From: an uncultured Gammaproteobacteria bacterium
GTDB lineage: Bacteria; Pseudomonadota; Gammaproteobacteria; Rariloculales; Rariloculaceae
Assembly: GCA_946887385.1 (NCBI GenBank)
Contig: CAMPKU010000089.1
Location: 1 to 15,793, forward strand
Direction: 5' to 3'
DNA: 15,793 nucleotides
The position numbers were made by a program, and so were the translations under genes. Below are positions 1 through 6,187 of this stretch, piece after piece. The notes beneath the pieces are model-generated. The model was not told where the DNA came from, ran no database searches, and was given only the letters and a program-made list of their open reading frames with translations. Positions within the stretch are counted from its first letter, which is position 1, and every line of letters starts with the position of its first letter.

Positions 1-998
1 AGCCCCAGCTGCACGATGCGATTCACGAGCGCCGTGTAGCTCATGCCGGCGGCTTTCGCGGAGTCGGCGAGATCTTCGCCCTTGCTCAAGTTTGGATTTG
101 CATTGGCCTCCAGAAGGAAGATGCGGCCGTCGCTACAGAGGCGAAAGTCCATGCGGGCGAAGCCGCTCATGTAGAGCTCGCGGTAGGTTCGTTTCGCGAG
201 GCGGCTCAACTGCTCACGCTGCTCGTCGCTCAAGTCCTGCGCTTTGCCCGTCTTGATGCCGTACTTCGCTTGGTACTTTCGGTCCCACTTCACCTTGCGC
301 GTTGCGATGCGGGCTTGGTCGGCGGAGAGCGTGCCGAAGTCCATCTCCCACGGCGGCAGCGTCGTGAGCCGCGTGTTGCCGAGCACGCCGACGTAGATCT
401 CTCGGCCGTCGATGTACTCCTCGACGAGCGCGTCGCTTTGCACTTGCTCGTGAATGAACTGCACGCGCTCGCGCAAGCTCTTCATGTCTTCGACGAGCGA
501 GGCCTGCGAGATGCCGAGTGACGCGTCCTCGGTAGCGGATTTTACGAACAGCGGAAATGCGAGGCGGCTTGGTTCGCGGTAGCGGCGGCCGAACGGAAAG
601 AGGCGGAACGCCGGCGTGGCGACGCGATGCGTGGCGAGCACGCGCTTCGTTAGCACCTTGTCGCGCGAGAGCATCATGCCGCGCGGATTGCAGCCCGTGT
701 AGCGCTGTCGTATGAGCTCGAGGTAAGCCACGACGTAGTGATCGTAGGAAATGATGCCCGAGAACTCGTCGAGCAAGTTGAACACCACGTGCGGCCGAAA
801 CTCATCGATCGTTTCGCGCAGCTCGGTGAGATGATCGCCGATGCCCACGGCGCGCACGTCGTGTCCGGGGCGCCGCAGCGTGCTCAGCACGTCGTGCTCG
901 GTGCGAAACTCGTCGAGCTGCGTTTCGCTCAAGCCGCTCACGTCCTTCGGCGGCACCAGGCCCTTGTGCACCATCAGCAGGATGCGATGCTTCTTCAC
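1..998 (-). CDS. Ddl-like ATP-grasp ligase (partial, 3' end outside window)
   Basis: The reading frame stays open for 332 codons from a GTG at 998-996 to the left edge, so the C-terminus is missing. It resembles D-alanine--D-alanine ligases of the ATP-grasp superfamily, which use ATP to join a carboxylate to an amine through an acylphosphate. Visible elements are FNLLDE (about 73-78), YTGCNP then SRDK (100-114), the ATP-binding lysine in FVKS (K153), the EEYIDGREIYVGV strand (193-205) and the metal-binding set ARMDFR (D284) and LLEANANPN (E297, N299). The N-terminus lacks the usual Ddl HG motif, so a substrate other than D-alanine is possible. GTG was chosen because it overlaps the upstream peptidase stop (GTGA, 995-998) and has GAGGAGA 10 nt upstream (1009-1015). 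The coupling suggests one pathway with the peptidase. Fold assignment is firm; substrate is unknown. Confidence 0.85.
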   Translation of the reverse strand, partial: MKKHRILLMVHKGLVPPKDVSGLSETQLDEFRTEHDVLSTLRRPGHDVRAVGIGDHLTELRETIDEFRPHVVFNLLDEFSGIISYDHYVVAYLELIRQRYTGCNPRGMMLSRDKVLTKRVLATHRVATPAFRLFPFGRRYREPSRLAFPLFVKSATEDASLGISQASLVEDMKSLRERVQFIHEQVQSDALVEEYIDGREIYVGVLGNTRLTTLPPWEMDFGTLSADQARIATRKVKWDRKYQAKYGIKTGKAQDLSDEQREQLSRLAKRTYRELYMSGFARMDFRLCSDGRIFLLEANANPNLSKGEDLADSAKAAGMSYTALVNRIVQLG

Positions 999-2008
999 AG
1001 GAAAAACGTCTCCTCGTTGCGGCGCAAGAGATCGGCAATCACTCGCTCGTGCAGCCGGGTTGCGCGTTGCGCGGCGTCGCGCCGCGAGCCGCGCAGCACG
1101 AGGTCGAGGCTGCGCGCGCGCCGGCGCAGCACCCGCAGCACTTGAAAGACTACGTAGGGATGCACGCGCGTGCGCTGCAGCAGTGCACGCATCAAGTACG
1201 GCTTTTCGTCGCGCAGATACTGCTCGGCCGAGAGGGCCGTCGAGCCGTGCCGCGGCGCAAAGGCGCGCATCAGCCACGCGTCGTAACGCTCTTCGCCGCT
1301 CGTGGTGAGATAGGCGCGGCGTCGATAGTGCTCGCCCAGCGTTCGGCTGTTGTCCGTCAACGGCGCGATGAAGGAGCGGTCGCGCTTCTGCGGCGGGCGT
1401 CCCGCGAGCTCCGCCATGAGCCCGTCGACGAACTCGAGCTTGGCGAGCGCGCGCCAACCCGCGTACTCCGCGCGCCAGCGCGCTTTTGGCCGCAGCCAGA
1501 CCGCAAACGTCTCGGCGAAGTCTTCGGTGGGATGGCTCTGCGCGTACCAGTGCTCGAGATTCAGCACGTAGTCACGGCTTCGCGGCTGAACGGTGTAGTC
1601 GCCGGAGTAGCGCGCCGCGGCCATGCCGAACACGTGCTGCCAATCCCGGCGGCGGCGCAGCCCGAACGCAGTGTCCACCGCGTGGCCGAGCTCATGTCGC
1701 AGGATTCGTTGCCGCCAGCGCCGGTTGCCGCCTTCGGCTTCGCCCATCATGCGGCGCTCCAGGCGCAACAGCCGCGGGTGACCCAAGAAGAACGGCACGG
1801 CGATGCCCGGAATGCCGTCCGGAGAGAACCATTCGGTCGAGAACCAGAAATGCGGTTTGAAGCGCAAGCCGCGCCGCTCGAGCTCCACGCCGAGATGCTG
1901 CGTCTCCGCATGAATCGGGCTGCCCGGGATCTTGAGACCGAGATCGCGAAACCGCAGGCGCAGCAGCGCCGCGTCGTCGAATCGTGCCCAGCGGGGGGAG
2001 GCGCGCAT
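995..2008 (-). CDS. Putative zinc-binding metallopeptidase
   Basis: 337 residues with a zincin signature RHELGHAVD (H105, E106, H109: two zinc ligands and the general base). A downstream SHPTEDFAETFAVWL segment (about 158-172) has acidic residues E162 and E166 that can supply the third ligand, as in gluzincin-type enzymes. The layout resembles the family Pfam calls putative zinc-binding metallopeptidase. No signal peptide or membrane segment is visible, so it is probably cytoplasmic. The C-terminal third (about 230-337) is rich in Arg and Leu and has no domain I recognise. The ATG at 2008 has no clear Shine-Dalgarno and lies 12 nt after an in-frame TGA that closes a 16-codon reading frame. 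The gene ends in the 4-nt overlap with the ATP-grasp gene. Substrate is unknown; a role in processing the ligase substrate or product is inference. Confidence 0.8.
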   Translation of the reverse strand: MRASPRWARFDDAALLRLRFRDLGLKIPGSPIHAETQHLGVELERRGLRFKPHFWFSTEWFSPDGIPGIAVPFFLGHPRLLRLERRMMGEAEGGNRRWRQRILRHELGHAVDTAFGLRRRRDWQHVFGMAAARYSGDYTVQPRSRDYVLNLEHWYAQSHPTEDFAETFAVWLRPKARWRAEYAGWRALAKLEFVDGLMAELAGRPPQKRDRSFIAPLTDNSRTLGEHYRRRAYLTTSGEERYDAWLMRAFAPRHGSTALSAEQYLRDEKPYLMRALLQRTRVHPYVVFQVLRVLRRRARSLDLVLRGSRRDAAQRATRLHERVIADLLRRNEETFFL

Positions 2009-2020
2009 CGTAAGCCGGTG

Positions 2021-2071
2021 TCAGGCGTTCGGGCAGAGCAGCTGGCGGGGCGCGAATTTGAGGTCAGTCAT
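2021..2071 (-). CDS. Possible 16-aa leader or precursor peptide
   Basis: An ATG-to-TGA reading frame encodes MTDLKFAPRQLLCPNA just before the metallopeptidase, in the same frame and separated from its ATG by 12 nt. A weak TGGGA lies a few bases upstream of the ATG. It could be a translated leader that feeds ribosomes to the peptidase, a very short peptide substrate of the peptidase and ligase, or simply the former N-terminus of the peptidase cut off by a stop codon. It is also short enough to be chance. No family is recognised. Confidence 0.25.
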   Translation of the reverse strand: MTDLKFAPRQLLCPNA

Positions 2072-2103
2072 GAGTCCCAGCTCTCGAGCACACCGCGACG
2101 TTA

Positions 2104-2130
2104 GCAGACATCGGCAAAGCCGACGACTGC
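2104..2130. repeat. Imperfect inverted repeat in the divergent intergenic region
   Basis: GCAGACATCGGC (2104-2115) and GCCGACGACTGC (2119-2130) pair at 10 of 12 positions around an AAA loop, with a perfect inner TCGGC/GCCGA stem. The repeat sits between the metallopeptidase operon (minus) and the exported-protein gene (plus), so it may be an operator for either or a hairpin in the minus-strand leader. It has no U-tract and is not a typical terminator. Confidence 0.35.
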
Positions 2131-2209
2131 CGGGCGTGGGTCGGTGCGTTACAGACGCCTGCCGCGGTCATGGCTACTATTGGAAGACGCCAATCACTCT
2201 ACTTGCAGC

Positions 2210-3706
2210 ATGACCGCCATCGCGCCGACCCTCCGCACCGTAGTCTCCGCCGCCGCAGGCTGCCTGTTCGCTGCGGCTGCGTGCGCGCAAATCGGCGATT
2301 CGATTCGCGGCGCGCCGAGCGAGGCGAATCACTTCATCGAGACGCCGCGCGGTTGGCAGCATCCGCTCACACCGTGGGGCGAGCCCGACCTCGGAGCCAC
2401 GCTCGACATGATGCAAGCCTCGCGCGTGCCGCTCGAGCGGTGCGGCGACCGCTATTCGGGACGGCGCTTGCCGACGTTCCTGTTCGGCGACGGGGCCGGC
2501 GGCGGAGCCCGCCCTCGTCCGTGCGACCTGCAAAAGGCGTGGCTCACGCAAGCGGAGTACGACGAGCGCATTGCAGCATGGCGCAACCAGGTCGATGCCA
2601 GCGAGCAAGCGTTGGCGGAAGGCGATCTCGGCCGGTCGATGCGCACGGGCACGCTCGATCCGAACATTCCGCAGCGGCAGACCAGCTTGATCGTCGACCC
2701 GCCGACAGGGTTGCTGCCGGAGCTGACGCCGGAGGGCAAGCGCCGCGCGTTGACGATGCGCAGCGGCTGGGCGTTGCCCGGCGAGAATCACACCTACGAC
2801 TCTGCGCAAGACTTCGATAGCTGGGACCGCTGCATCACGCGCGGCATGCCGTCGTCGATGATGCCGTACCGTTACAACGGCGGGCTGCGAGTCGTGCAAT
2901 CGCCGGGCTACGTGGTGCTGCAGCTCGAGATGATTCACGAAGCGCGCGTGATTCCCACGGACGGCCGCGCGCCGCTCGCGCCCGACATCGTGCAATACAT
3001 CGGCGAGTCGCGCGGGCACTGGGAAGGCACCACGCTCGTCGTGGAGACCACCGGTTTCAAGGAGGGCCCGCCGCTCATCAACTTGGGCGTCGTCGGCTCG
3101 CCTCCCGGCAATCGCTTTCCCTACAGCCGCGAGATGAAGATCACGGAGCGCATCGTGCGGCTCAACGACGAGTGGTGGCTGTACGAGATCACCACCGAGG
3201 ACCCCGTGGTGCTCACGCGGCCGTTTACGGTGCGCTACCCAATGCGCGACGATCCGGGCTACTTGATGCCGGAATACGCGTGCCACGAGAACAACACGAT
3301 CGTGCCGAACTACGTGCGCACGAACCGCCACGAGCGGGCCAACCCCACGCCGATACCCGCAGAGCCCGTCCAGGTACCGCGCGAGCTCGCGGCCGCACTC
3401 GCGGGGCGCTGGGTGGGCCGGCCGCGCATCGTCACGCTCGATCTCGATATAGAGCTCGAGCTCGCCGAGCAGGCGCCCGGCGTGCTCGTCGGCACGCTGG
3501 TCGGCACGTCGCTCGGCGCGATCGATCAACCGCTGCGAAACGTCCGCATCGAGGACCGAGCGCTGCGCTTCGATCTGCCGAACTGGCAGCCGTGGGTTTT
3601 CGCCGGCGAGCTCAGCGCCGACGGCACGATCGTCGGCGTCTTGAGCAGCGAGCAGGGCGGTGTGCCCGTGACGTTCCGGCGTACCCTCGACGCCGCCGCG
3701 CGCTAG
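2210..3706 (+). CDS. Exported protein of a conserved uncharacterised family with C-terminal beta domain
   Basis: 498 residues starting MTAIAPTLRT, with a signal peptide ending around AAAACAQ (residues 21-27). The central part carries signatures I associate with a large exported family of unknown function seen in Acidobacteria and some Gammaproteobacteria: LTPWGEPDL, DRCITRGMPSSMMP (C208), EMIHEARVIPTDGR, GESRGHWEGTTLVVETTGF, ITERIVRLN, EDPVVLTRPFTVRYPM and EYACHENN (C358). From about residue 400 there is a beta-rich module (GRWVG, GTLVGTSLGAIDQPLRNV, FDLPNW, FAGELSADGTIVGVL, VPVTFRR). It resembles the small C-terminal domains found after secreted hydrolases. ATG 2210 was preferred over an upstream GTG at 2144 because it places the signal peptide at the N-terminus; no Shine-Dalgarno is evident. 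No catalytic residues could be assigned. Its stop shares CTAG with the TonB receptor gene. Confidence 0.8.
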   Translation: MTAIAPTLRTVVSAAAGCLFAAAACAQIGDSIRGAPSEANHFIETPRGWQHPLTPWGEPDLGATLDMMQASRVPLERCGDRYSGRRLPTFLFGDGAGGGARPRPCDLQKAWLTQAEYDERIAAWRNQVDASEQALAEGDLGRSMRTGTLDPNIPQRQTSLIVDPPTGLLPELTPEGKRRALTMRSGWALPGENHTYDSAQDFDSWDRCITRGMPSSMMPYRYNGGLRVVQSPGYVVLQLEMIHEARVIPTDGRAPLAPDIVQYIGESRGHWEGTTLVVETTGFKEGPPLINLGVVGSPPGNRFPYSREMKITERIVRLNDEWWLYEITTEDPVVLTRPFTVRYPMRDDPGYLMPEYACHENNTIVPNYVRTNRHERANPTPIPAEPVQVPRELAAALAGRWVGRPRIVTLDLDIELELAEQAPGVLVGTLVGTSLGAIDQPLRNVRIEDRALRFDLPNWQPWVFAGELSADGTIVGVLSSEQGGVPVTFRRTLDAAAR

Positions 3707-5703
3707 AAGCTATAGCTGTAGCTCGCGTGCAGCGACTGCGGCGCGCCGCGATACCGGAACAGGTACGACGAGCCGTCGGCATCCCGCACACCGCGTCCGA
3801 GTCCCGACGCGTACTCCTCGTCGAAGACGTTCTCCACTCGCACGCCGATGCGGTGCCGGTGCTCCATGTCGAGATAAAACGCCGCGCCGAGCTCGGCCAC
3901 CGTGTAGTCGCCATAGTCGTTGCGACCGAGCGTGCTCACGTTCTGCGCCACGTCTCCCACACTGACGAGGGCGGCACTCAAGGCGAACCGGTCGCTCGGG
4001 GCCGCAAAGCTCATGCCGAGCTTGGCTACCGTTTCGGGCACGTTCTGCATCTGTAGACTCGACCCCTCGGGCCGCGCCTCGTTGCTCGTGTAGTCGAACG
4101 TCAAACTCAGCGCGTCGGTGAGCGCGAGGCTCGTGAACAGCTCCCAGCCTTCGAACTCCACCGTCTCGTCGAAGTTGGCGAAGATTCCGTCGGGGAAGGC
4201 CGCGTTGTCGAAATCGATATCGATCAGATTGTCGATCTCGCGGTTGAACAGAATCACTTCCCACGACAGGCCCGCGGCCACTTGCGCCGCGCCGCCGATC
4301 GCGATCTCGAGGTTCGTGCTCTCTTCGGGCTCCAGGTTCGGGTTGCCGACCTCGCAACAGTCGCGCAAGTACAGCTCCTCGGCGTCGGGCAGGCGGAACG
4401 ACGTGCCGAGCTGGCCGCGAGCGTAGAACGAGCTCGTGAACGCGTGCCGGCCGCTCAACGTCCACACCGTGGCATCCGCGTTGCCGCTCGTCGTGTTGTG
4501 GCGAACGCCGAACGCGACGTCCGATTTGTCGGAGAACGTGTCGGAGCTGCGCACCTGCGCGTAAACGGCTTGCGCCGTCTCGGTCTTGTCGAGGATGAGC
4601 CAGACCTCGTCGTTGCCCCAGAACCGCTGGTAGTCGTAGCCCACAGCGAAATCCACGGCGCCGCCGGGCCGAATCTCCGCGAGCGCAGTGACGCCGTAGT
4701 CCTCGAAGCCCCAGAACGCATCGCGGAACAGCTCCGTTTGCGTTCCCGTCGGTTGGCCGCCGGCGAGGTCGTTGCGGATGTCGTCCCACTCCGTGTCCCA
4801 ATCGTGCCAATAGGCCTTTACGTAGAAACTCACGGCGTCGCCCACCGCGTAGTCCCACTTCGCCGTGATCCAATCCTCGACGCGCGCGTTGTTGCGCACG
4901 GCAATTTGGTACGGCAGCAGGTTGTCGAGCTCGTTGTCGGTGCGTTGATAGAGCAGCGTCAGCCGTGAATCGTCGGTGAAGTCGTACGCGTACTTCACGC
5001 CGAGCGAGAGCACGTCGTAGCCGCGCTCGCGGTCGGTTGCGCTCGGCTCGTAGTCCGCGTCGGGAAACGGCTGAAAGCCGTCGGACTCGTCTTTCGAGGC
5101 GTAGAAGGCGAGCTGATGGTCACCGGCGGCAAAGCGATAGTCGCCCGTCAAGTGCGTGCCGTTGTACTCGTCCACGCCCAATCCCACGGTGCCCGTGGGC
5201 TCGTTCGAGAATGACTTCGTGACGATGTTGACGACGCCGGACACGGCCTGCGTCCCGTAAAAAATGCCTTGGCCGCCGTACAGCACCTCCACGCGCTCCA
5301 CCACGTGCGCGGGAATCGTGTCGAGCGGCGCCGTGGTGTTGTAGAGCCGGTTATTCGTGCGCACGCCGTCCACGAGCCAGAGCACGTCCTCGCAGCGCGA
5401 GCCTTGCAGCGAGCAGTTCATGTAGTCAAACGGGCCGCTCTTGGGCGCCACGTAAAGGCCCGGCACGTGGAATTGCAGTCCTTGGCTCAGGTCGTTGACG
5501 CCCGCGAGCTCGAGCTCCTCGCCGGTGAACATTTCGAGCCGGTTGCCGAACTGGGCGAGCTGCTGCGGCGTCGTCTCCTCGAGGCGCTGCCCCAAGACGA
5601 AAAGCTCTTCGGGCGCCGAGCCCGCCGCCTGACCGAAGGCCACCGGGGCCACCGCCGGCAGCGCGAGCGCCACGGAAAGGGCCAAAGAGGTGCGCTGCTG
5701 CAT
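3703..5703 (-). CDS. TonB-dependent outer-membrane receptor
   Basis: 666 residues: signal peptide MQQRTSLALSVALALP to about AFGQA (residue 25), a TonB-box-like EELFVLG (32-38), and a plug domain with LVDGVRTNNR (110-119), IPAHVVERVEVLYGGQGIFYGTQAVSGVVNIVTK. The rest is a 22-strand-type beta barrel including FRLPDAEELYL, NPNLEPEESTNLEIAI and VENVFDEEYAS. It ends SYSYSF, with the C-terminal phenylalanine that the BAM complex recognises. Such proteins import scarce ligands (siderophores, cobalamin, metals, glycans) using TonB/ExbBD energy. Neither the ligand nor a local TonB system is visible. Four cysteines stand out: C97 and C104 in the plug and adjacent C449-C450 in the barrel. The ATG at 5703 has GAGG about 12 nt upstream. 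The operator-like GTTAAC array at 5799-5836 lies upstream and may control it. Confidence 0.95.
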   Translation of the reverse strand: MQQRTSLALSVALALPAVAPVAFGQAAGSAPEELFVLGQRLEETTPQQLAQFGNRLEMFTGEELELAGVNDLSQGLQFHVPGLYVAPKSGPFDYMNCSLQGSRCEDVLWLVDGVRTNNRLYNTTAPLDTIPAHVVERVEVLYGGQGIFYGTQAVSGVVNIVTKSFSNEPTGTVGLGVDEYNGTHLTGDYRFAAGDHQLAFYASKDESDGFQPFPDADYEPSATDRERGYDVLSLGVKYAYDFTDDSRLTLLYQRTDNELDNLLPYQIAVRNNARVEDWITAKWDYAVGDAVSFYVKAYWHDWDTEWDDIRNDLAGGQPTGTQTELFRDAFWGFEDYGVTALAEIRPGGAVDFAVGYDYQRFWGNDEVWLILDKTETAQAVYAQVRSSDTFSDKSDVAFGVRHNTTSGNADATVWTLSGRHAFTSSFYARGQLGTSFRLPDAEELYLRDCCEVGNPNLEPEESTNLEIAIGGAAQVAAGLSWEVILFNREIDNLIDIDFDNAAFPDGIFANFDETVEFEGWELFTSLALTDALSLTFDYTSNEARPEGSSLQMQNVPETVAKLGMSFAAPSDRFALSAALVSVGDVAQNVSTLGRNDYGDYTVAELGAAFYLDMEHRHRIGVRVENVFDEEYASGLGRGVRDADGSSYLFRYRGAPQSLHASYSYSF

Positions 5704-5798
5704 GGGATTCGTCCGCCTCGTTTATAGGTCTAGTGCAAGTCCGCCGGCCTACGCGGCACCGGCGCGGAGAGCCTACTGCGGTCCTCGAAAAAACGAGA

Positions 5799-5836
5799 GT
5801 TAACTACGGTTGTTAACCGTTAACGGCCGGCGTTAA
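5799..5836. promoter_or_regulatory. Clustered GTTAA(C) words, operator-like
   Basis: GTTAAC occurs at 5799-5804, 5812-5817 and 5819-5824, and GTTAA again at 5832-5836, with start-to-start spacings of 13, 7 and 13. The middle pair forms the near-palindrome GTTAACCGTTAAC, and ACGGTTGTTAACCGT (5806-5820) is a perfect 6-bp inverted repeat with a 3-nt spacer. AT-rich symmetry stands out in this GC-rich genome. It lies between the divergent TonB-receptor and YbiI-family genes, so a repressor or activator site for one or both is the likely reading. The cognate regulator is unknown. Confidence 0.4.
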
Positions 5837-5850
5837 GCTGAGTCAAGGGG

Positions 5851-5886
5851 GACGGATTTATTTTTCCTGCGGAAAATAAATCCGTC
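5851..5886. repeat. Large REP-like palindrome
   Basis: GACGGATTTATTTTTCC (5851-5867) and GGAAAATAAATCCGTC (5871-5886) form a nearly perfect 16-bp inverted repeat around TGC, with one bulged T in the left arm; GGGG precedes the left arm. The AT-rich core is unlike the surrounding DNA. From memory, motifs of the form GGGGACGGATTTATTTTCC are repeated in proteobacterial genomes and accompany REP-associated Y1 transposases; that link was not checked here. No transposase is present in the window. It would be transcribed as a strong hairpin in the 5' leader of the YbiI-family gene if that promoter lies upstream. Confidence 0.65.
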
Positions 5887-5900
5887 GCCTCTTGGAGGCG
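5886..5900 (+). promoter_or_regulatory. Hairpin sequestering the ybiI-family Shine-Dalgarno
   Basis: CGCCTC (5886-5891), loop TTG, GAGGCG (5895-5900) is a perfect 6-bp stem. The Shine-Dalgarno GGAGG occupies 5894-5898 and the ATG begins at 5904, so the stem buries most of the ribosome-binding site. It sits directly against the REP-like palindrome and shares C5886 with it, so the two hairpins could stack or exchange one pair. This suggests translation control by RNA structure, although a 6-bp stem can also be melted by ribosomes. Confidence 0.5.
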
Positions 5901-5903
5901 GGC

Positions 5904-6170
5904 ATGGCAACAGGCTGGGCGCGCGAAGGCGCCGTACAAGAGCAGATCGACGCGACGGTCAAGGATGGCGTGCTGCGCGCCAAGAGCCGGCTGCCGCAAG
6001 GGCCGAGCGCCACGCATTGCCACGAGTGCGGCGCGTCGATTCCGCAAGAGCGCCGCGCAGCGCTTCCCGGTGTGCGCCTGTGCGTGGCGTGCCAGGAAGC
6101 CGTCGACAAGGAAGCGCAACACTTCAGCGGCTACAACCGCCGCGGCAGCAAGGACAGCCAGCTGCGCTGA
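5904..6170 (+). CDS. ybiI: YbiI-family DksA/TraR-type zinc-finger protein
   Basis: 88 residues, the same length as E. coli YbiI and alignable end to end from memory: MATGWAREGAVQEQIDATV, a four-cysteine zinc finger (CHEC about 39-42, CVAC about 60-63), IPQERRAALPGVRLC and the closing GYNRRGSKDSQLR. Members of the DksA/TraR family bind in or near the RNA polymerase secondary channel. YbiI-type proteins lack the long coiled-coil arm of DksA and their role is not settled. The ATG at 5904 was chosen over a TTG at 5892 because GGAGG (5894-5898) sits 5 nt upstream and YbiI starts at the same place. The site is inside a hairpin. The gene converges on the amidohydrolase gene with only 17 nt between stops. 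Confidence 0.92.
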   Translation: MATGWAREGAVQEQIDATVKDGVLRAKSRLPQGPSATHCHECGASIPQERRAALPGVRLCVACQEAVDKEAQHFSGYNRRGSKDSQLR

Positions 6171-6187
6171 GCGTAAAAGGGCACCTG

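Noticed and set aside
1049..2104. 351-codon plus-strand frame opposite the metallopeptidase
   Set aside because: It is antisense to the HELGH gene, with no recognisable domain and biased composition.
2144..2209. Upstream GTG start for the exported protein
   Set aside because: It would add 22 residues before the signal peptide (MRYRRLPRSWLLLEDANHST), which would bury the export signal.
2177..3529. Long minus-strand reading frame (450 codons) opposite the exported-protein gene
   Set aside because: It is antisense to a gene with clear family motifs and a signal peptide, and its translation is an Arg/His-rich composition typical of GC-rich shadow frames.
6171..6187. Terminator between the YbiI-family and amidohydrolase genes
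   Set aside because: The 17-nt gap has no stem-loop with a U-tract on either strand.
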